From an uncultured Bacilli bacterium (GTDB lineage Bacteria > Bacillota_I > Bacilli_A > RF39 > UBA660): 6,872 nt of DNA. The DNA lies in the NCBI GenBank assembly GCA_947853245.1, contig CANTWP010000040.1, positions 1 through 6,872 on the forward strand, written 5' to 3'. Positions 4,673 to 6,872 of the stretch are shown in pieces; positions within the stretch are counted from its first letter, which is position 1; each line of letters starts with the position of its first letter. The notes beneath the pieces are model-generated. The model had not been told where the DNA came from, ran no database searches, and worked only from the letters and a program-made list of their open reading frames with translations. Made by a program: the position numbers and the translations under genes.

Positions 4673-5698
4673 ATGCAAAATATATATGGATATACAATTA
4701 ATGATTTAGAAAAATACTTTGAATCTTTTGGAGAAAAGAAGTTTAAAGCAACACAGGTTTTTGAATGGTTGTATAAAAAACGTGTTACGTCATTTGATGA
4801 AATGAGTAATATAAAAAAAGAAAACCAAGAAAAATTAAAAGCAGACTTTTCAATAAACCAATTAAATATTATTGATAAAAAAAGTGATATAGATGTTAAT
4901 AAATATCTTTTTGAATTATCAGATGGTGAAAAGATAGAAGCCGTTTTAATGAGACATGACTATGGTAATAGCTTATGTGTTTCTAGCCAAGTTGGTTGTA
5001 ATATGGGATGTTCTTTTTGCGAAAGTGGCCGTCTTAAAAAAGTAAGAAATTTAGAAACTTATGAGATGGTTTTACAAATTCTTATGGTAAAGAAAGACTT
5101 AAATATACGTATTTCTCATATTGTATTAATGGGTATAGGTGAACCTCTTGATAATTATGATAACGTGGTAAAGTTTATAGACATTATAAATTCTCCTAAA
5201 GGAATTGATATTGGGTCTAGACACATTACAGTTTCTACTTGTGGATTAGTTCCAAAAATACGTGAGTTTATTAATTTAGGAAAACAAGTTAATTTGGCGA
5301 TATCTTTACATGCTCCAAACAATGAACTAAGAAATAAACTTATGAATATTAATAAAGCCTATCCGATAGAAGAAGTTATAAAAGTAGTAAAAGAATATAT
5401 AGATGTGACAAATCGTCGTGTTACTTTTGAATATATTATGTTAAAAGACGTGAATGATCAGGTTAATCATGCATTAGAACTTGCTAAATTATTAAAAGGA
5501 ATAAATTGCTATGTAAATTTAATTCCATACAATGAAACAAGTCATATTGAATTTAAAAAAACTGGTCAAGAGCAAATTATGAAATTTTATGATATACTAA
5601 AAAAGAATGGCATTGGTGTAACTATTAGAAGAGAGTTTGGTTCTAAAGTTAAAGCAGCATGTGGGCAACTTAGAGCGGAGCATAAGGAGGTGGCATAA
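4673..5698 (+). CDS. rlmN: Dual-specificity RNA methyltransferase RlmN (radical SAM)
   Basis: Methylates C2 of A2503 in 23S rRNA and of A37 in some tRNAs by a radical SAM mechanism. The 341-residue protein has an N-terminal helical domain (IYGYTINDLEKYF, then QVFEWLYKKRVTSF) and a radical SAM core. Its CxxxCxxC cluster is Cys109, Cys113 and Cys116, preceded by LCVSSQVGC. Cys102 and Glu89 match E. coli Cys118 and Glu105 in spacing, and the methyl-carrying cysteine is Cys330 in AACGQL near the C-terminus, so all key residues are present. SAM-binding GIGEPLDNY follows the core start. ATG 4673 was chosen because GGTGA (4663-4667) lies five bases upstream; GTG 4661 (345 residues) would coincide with the predicted transcript start. 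It is first of an operon with prpC and prkC, an order known from Bacillus. Confidence 0.95.
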   Translation: MQNIYGYTINDLEKYFESFGEKKFKATQVFEWLYKKRVTSFDEMSNIKKENQEKLKADFSINQLNIIDKKSDIDVNKYLFELSDGEKIEAVLMRHDYGNSLCVSSQVGCNMGCSFCESGRLKKVRNLETYEMVLQILMVKKDLNIRISHIVLMGIGEPLDNYDNVVKFIDIINSPKGIDIGSRHITVSTCGLVPKIREFINLGKQVNLAISLHAPNNELRNKLMNINKAYPIEEVIKVVKEYIDVTNRRVTFEYIMLKDVNDQVNHALELAKLLKGINCYVNLIPYNETSHIEFKKTGQEQIMKFYDILKKNGIGVTIRREFGSKVKAACGQLRAEHKEVA

Positions 5699-6441
5699 TG
5701 GACTATTTTTATTTAACTGATTCCGGGAAAGTAAGAAGTCATAATGAAGATAGTGTCATTGTAGTAAAAAATGCTTCCGGAGAATATTTACTTGCTGTTG
5801 CTGATGGCATGGGCGGTCATCGTGGTGGTGAAATCGCTTCTAGTATTGCTATTTCTCATGTTGGGAAAAGATTTTTAGATATGGGGAGTGTTGGTACTAA
5901 AGAAGATGCTATTCGTTGGATTAGTGATTCTTCCAGAGAAGCCAATGCATTAATTTATAAATATACGAATGAACATCCAGAAAGTACTGGAATGGGTACA
6001 ACTTTAGTGGTAGCAATAATGACTAATAAATTTCTATTATTTGGTAATATCGGTGATTCCTCTGGTTACGTGTATAAAAAGAAAAAGTTACATAAAATCA
6101 CTGCGGATCATACATTAGTTAATTTACTTGTTAAGTCCGGTGAACTTACAGAAGAAGAAGCAAAAGATCATCCACGCAAGAATGTTCTGATGAAAGCGCT
6201 GGGTGCTAATATAACAGTAGATATTGATATATTTGATGTTGAAACAGATATAGATGGAGTTATGTTGTGCAGTGATGGGCTTACTAACATGTTGGAAGAA
6301 GAACAGATTGCTAAAGTATTGAGTGAAAAAAACTCACTAGAAGATAGATTATCTAAACTTATTACTAAAAGTAATAATCGAGGGGGAACAGATAATATTT
6401 CAGTCGCATTTTTAGAAAAGAAGAATGGGGTAGTAAAATGA
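5698..6441 (+). CDS. prpC: PP2C-family protein Ser/Thr phosphatase PrpC (Stp)
   Basis: A cytosolic, metal-dependent phosphatase that reverses phosphorylation by PrkC and on its targets. The 247 residues show the full PP2C motif series: TDSGKVRSHNED (7-18, with Arg13, Glu17 and Asp18), VADGMGGHRGGE (34-45, metal ligand Asp36), GMGTTL (98-103), NIGDSSGYVY (117-126), TADHTLVNLLV (135-145), CSDGLTNML (191-199, Asp193) and GGTDNISV (229-236, Asp232). The motif usually written GDSR has Ser in place of Arg here; the metal ligands are intact, so it should be active. The start overlaps the rlmN stop by one base (TAATG), with a near-perfect AAGGAGG (5684-5690) seven bases upstream. The stop overlaps the kinase start by four bases, indicating translational coupling of phosphatase and kinase. 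Confidence 0.94.
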   Translation: MDYFYLTDSGKVRSHNEDSVIVVKNASGEYLLAVADGMGGHRGGEIASSIAISHVGKRFLDMGSVGTKEDAIRWISDSSREANALIYKYTNEHPESTGMGTTLVVAIMTNKFLLFGNIGDSSGYVYKKKKLHKITADHTLVNLLVKSGELTEEEAKDHPRKNVLMKALGANITVDIDIFDVETDIDGVMLCSDGLTNMLEEEQIAKVLSEKNSLEDRLSKLITKSNNRGGTDNISVAFLEKKNGVVK

Positions 6442-6872
6442 TTACAAAAGGACAAAAAATAAATGAACGTTATGAAATTATTCGTACGCTAGGTGAAGGT
6501 GGTATGGCTAATGTTTATTTAGCGCATGATATAATTTTGGATCGCGATGTTGCTGTAAAAATATTACGCGGTGATTTAGCAAGTGATGAGAAGTTTGTAC
6601 GCAGGTTCCATAGAGAAGCAATTTCTGCTTCATCGTTATCACATCCCAATATTGTCGAAATGTATGATGTTGGTGAAGATCAAGGACAATATTATATTGT
6701 TATGGAATATGTAGAAGGAAAAACATTGAAAAATTTGATTAAAAAACGTGGCAGCTTAACTTTAGAAGAGGTTATAGACATTATGTTACAACTTACTTCT
6801 GCTGTAGGGTGTGCCCACAGTAATCATATTATTCATCGTGATATTAAACCGCAAAATGTTTTGATTAAAGAA
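6438..6872 (+). CDS. prkC: PASTA-type Ser/Thr protein kinase PrkC/StkP, N-terminal part
   Basis: Only the first 145 residues, the N-lobe and start of the C-lobe of a Hanks-type kinase, fall in the window; the frame stays open to the right edge. Visible motifs are the glycine loop GEGGMANVYLA (19-29), VAVK with ATP-anchoring Lys41, RRFHREA with helix-C Glu60, hinge IVMEYVEGKTL (87-97), and the catalytic loop HRDIKPQN (133-140) with Asp135 and Asn140. In this family a membrane helix and extracellular PASTA repeats that sense muropeptides or lipid II follow; they are outside the window and are inferred. ATG 6438 overlaps the prpC stop (ATGA). Only a modest GGGG (6427-6430) precedes it, so initiation probably depends on prpC translation. 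In Bacillus rsgA often comes next. Confidence 0.92.
   Translation, partial: MITKGQKINERYEIIRTLGEGGMANVYLAHDIILDRDVAVKILRGDLASDEKFVRRFHREAISASSLSHPNIVEMYDVGEDQGQYYIVMEYVEGKTLKNLIKKRGSLTLEEVIDIMLQLTSAVGCAHSNHIIHRDIKPQNVLIKE

Noticed and set aside
6168..6455. 95-residue minus-strand ORF inside prpC and the start of prkC
   Set aside because: It lies antisense to well-conserved PP2C motifs and has no recognisable product; it is a shadow of the real gene.
1..6872. CRISPR array, insertion sequence ends, tRNA or rRNA genes
   Set aside because: No regularly spaced repeats, no transposase frame with terminal inverted repeats, and no tRNA-like or rRNA segments were seen. Only the Rpn-type tail at the left edge hints at a mobile-type gene.

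Overview
The window comes from a low-GC, Gram-positive-type bacterium (Bacillota), most likely an AT-rich, possibly uncultivated Bacilli lineage. Genes are A/T-rich with strong Shine-Dalgarno sites. TGG encodes tryptophan and TGA is used as a stop (117-119 and 6439-6441), so this is the standard bacterial code and not the Mycoplasma code. The order rlmN-prpC-prkC at the right end matches the arrangement known from Bacillus and relatives. The species cannot be fixed from this sequence alone.

Left part (1-3876). The tail of an Rpn-type nuclease/transposase gene enters from the left. It converges on a small minus-strand gene resembling DUF5661, and each has its own hairpin terminator. Divergent from the DUF5661 gene runs a probable three-gene operon: deoD (purine nucleoside phosphorylase), then two overlapping M16-family genes of the YfmF/YfmH type. 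YfmH keeps the zinc site (HFLEH plus a downstream Glu). YfmF has lost it but keeps the Arg/Tyr substrate pair, so the two probably work as a heterodimer. A perfect 10-bp hairpin that includes the yfmH stop codon ends the operon.

Middle part (3877-4672). secG has its own promoter. It is followed by about 490 bases without a conventional gene, which is the most interesting stretch. It holds a good promoter, an approximately 111-nt structured RNA on the plus strand ending in a strong terminator, and, convergent to it on the minus strand, a 29-codon ORF for a Lys-flanked single-membrane-helix peptide. The two transcripts would overlap at their 3' ends by about 90 nt, the layout of Bacillus type I toxin-antitoxin pairs such as txpA/RatA and bsrG/SR4. 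This is an inference: short hydrophobic ORFs arise easily in such AT-rich DNA. The RNA also shows mutually exclusive hairpins of the kind seen in attenuators. The rest of the gap, up to a hairpin just before rlmN, is about 89% A+T.

Right part (4608-6872). A tightly coupled operon of rlmN (23S rRNA/tRNA adenosine C2 methyltransferase), prpC (PP2C phosphatase) and prkC (PASTA-type Ser/Thr kinase, cut by the window end) has junctions overlapping by 1 and 4 nt. PrpC and PrkC form the phosphatase/kinase pair that in Bacillota tunes cell-wall and growth signalling.
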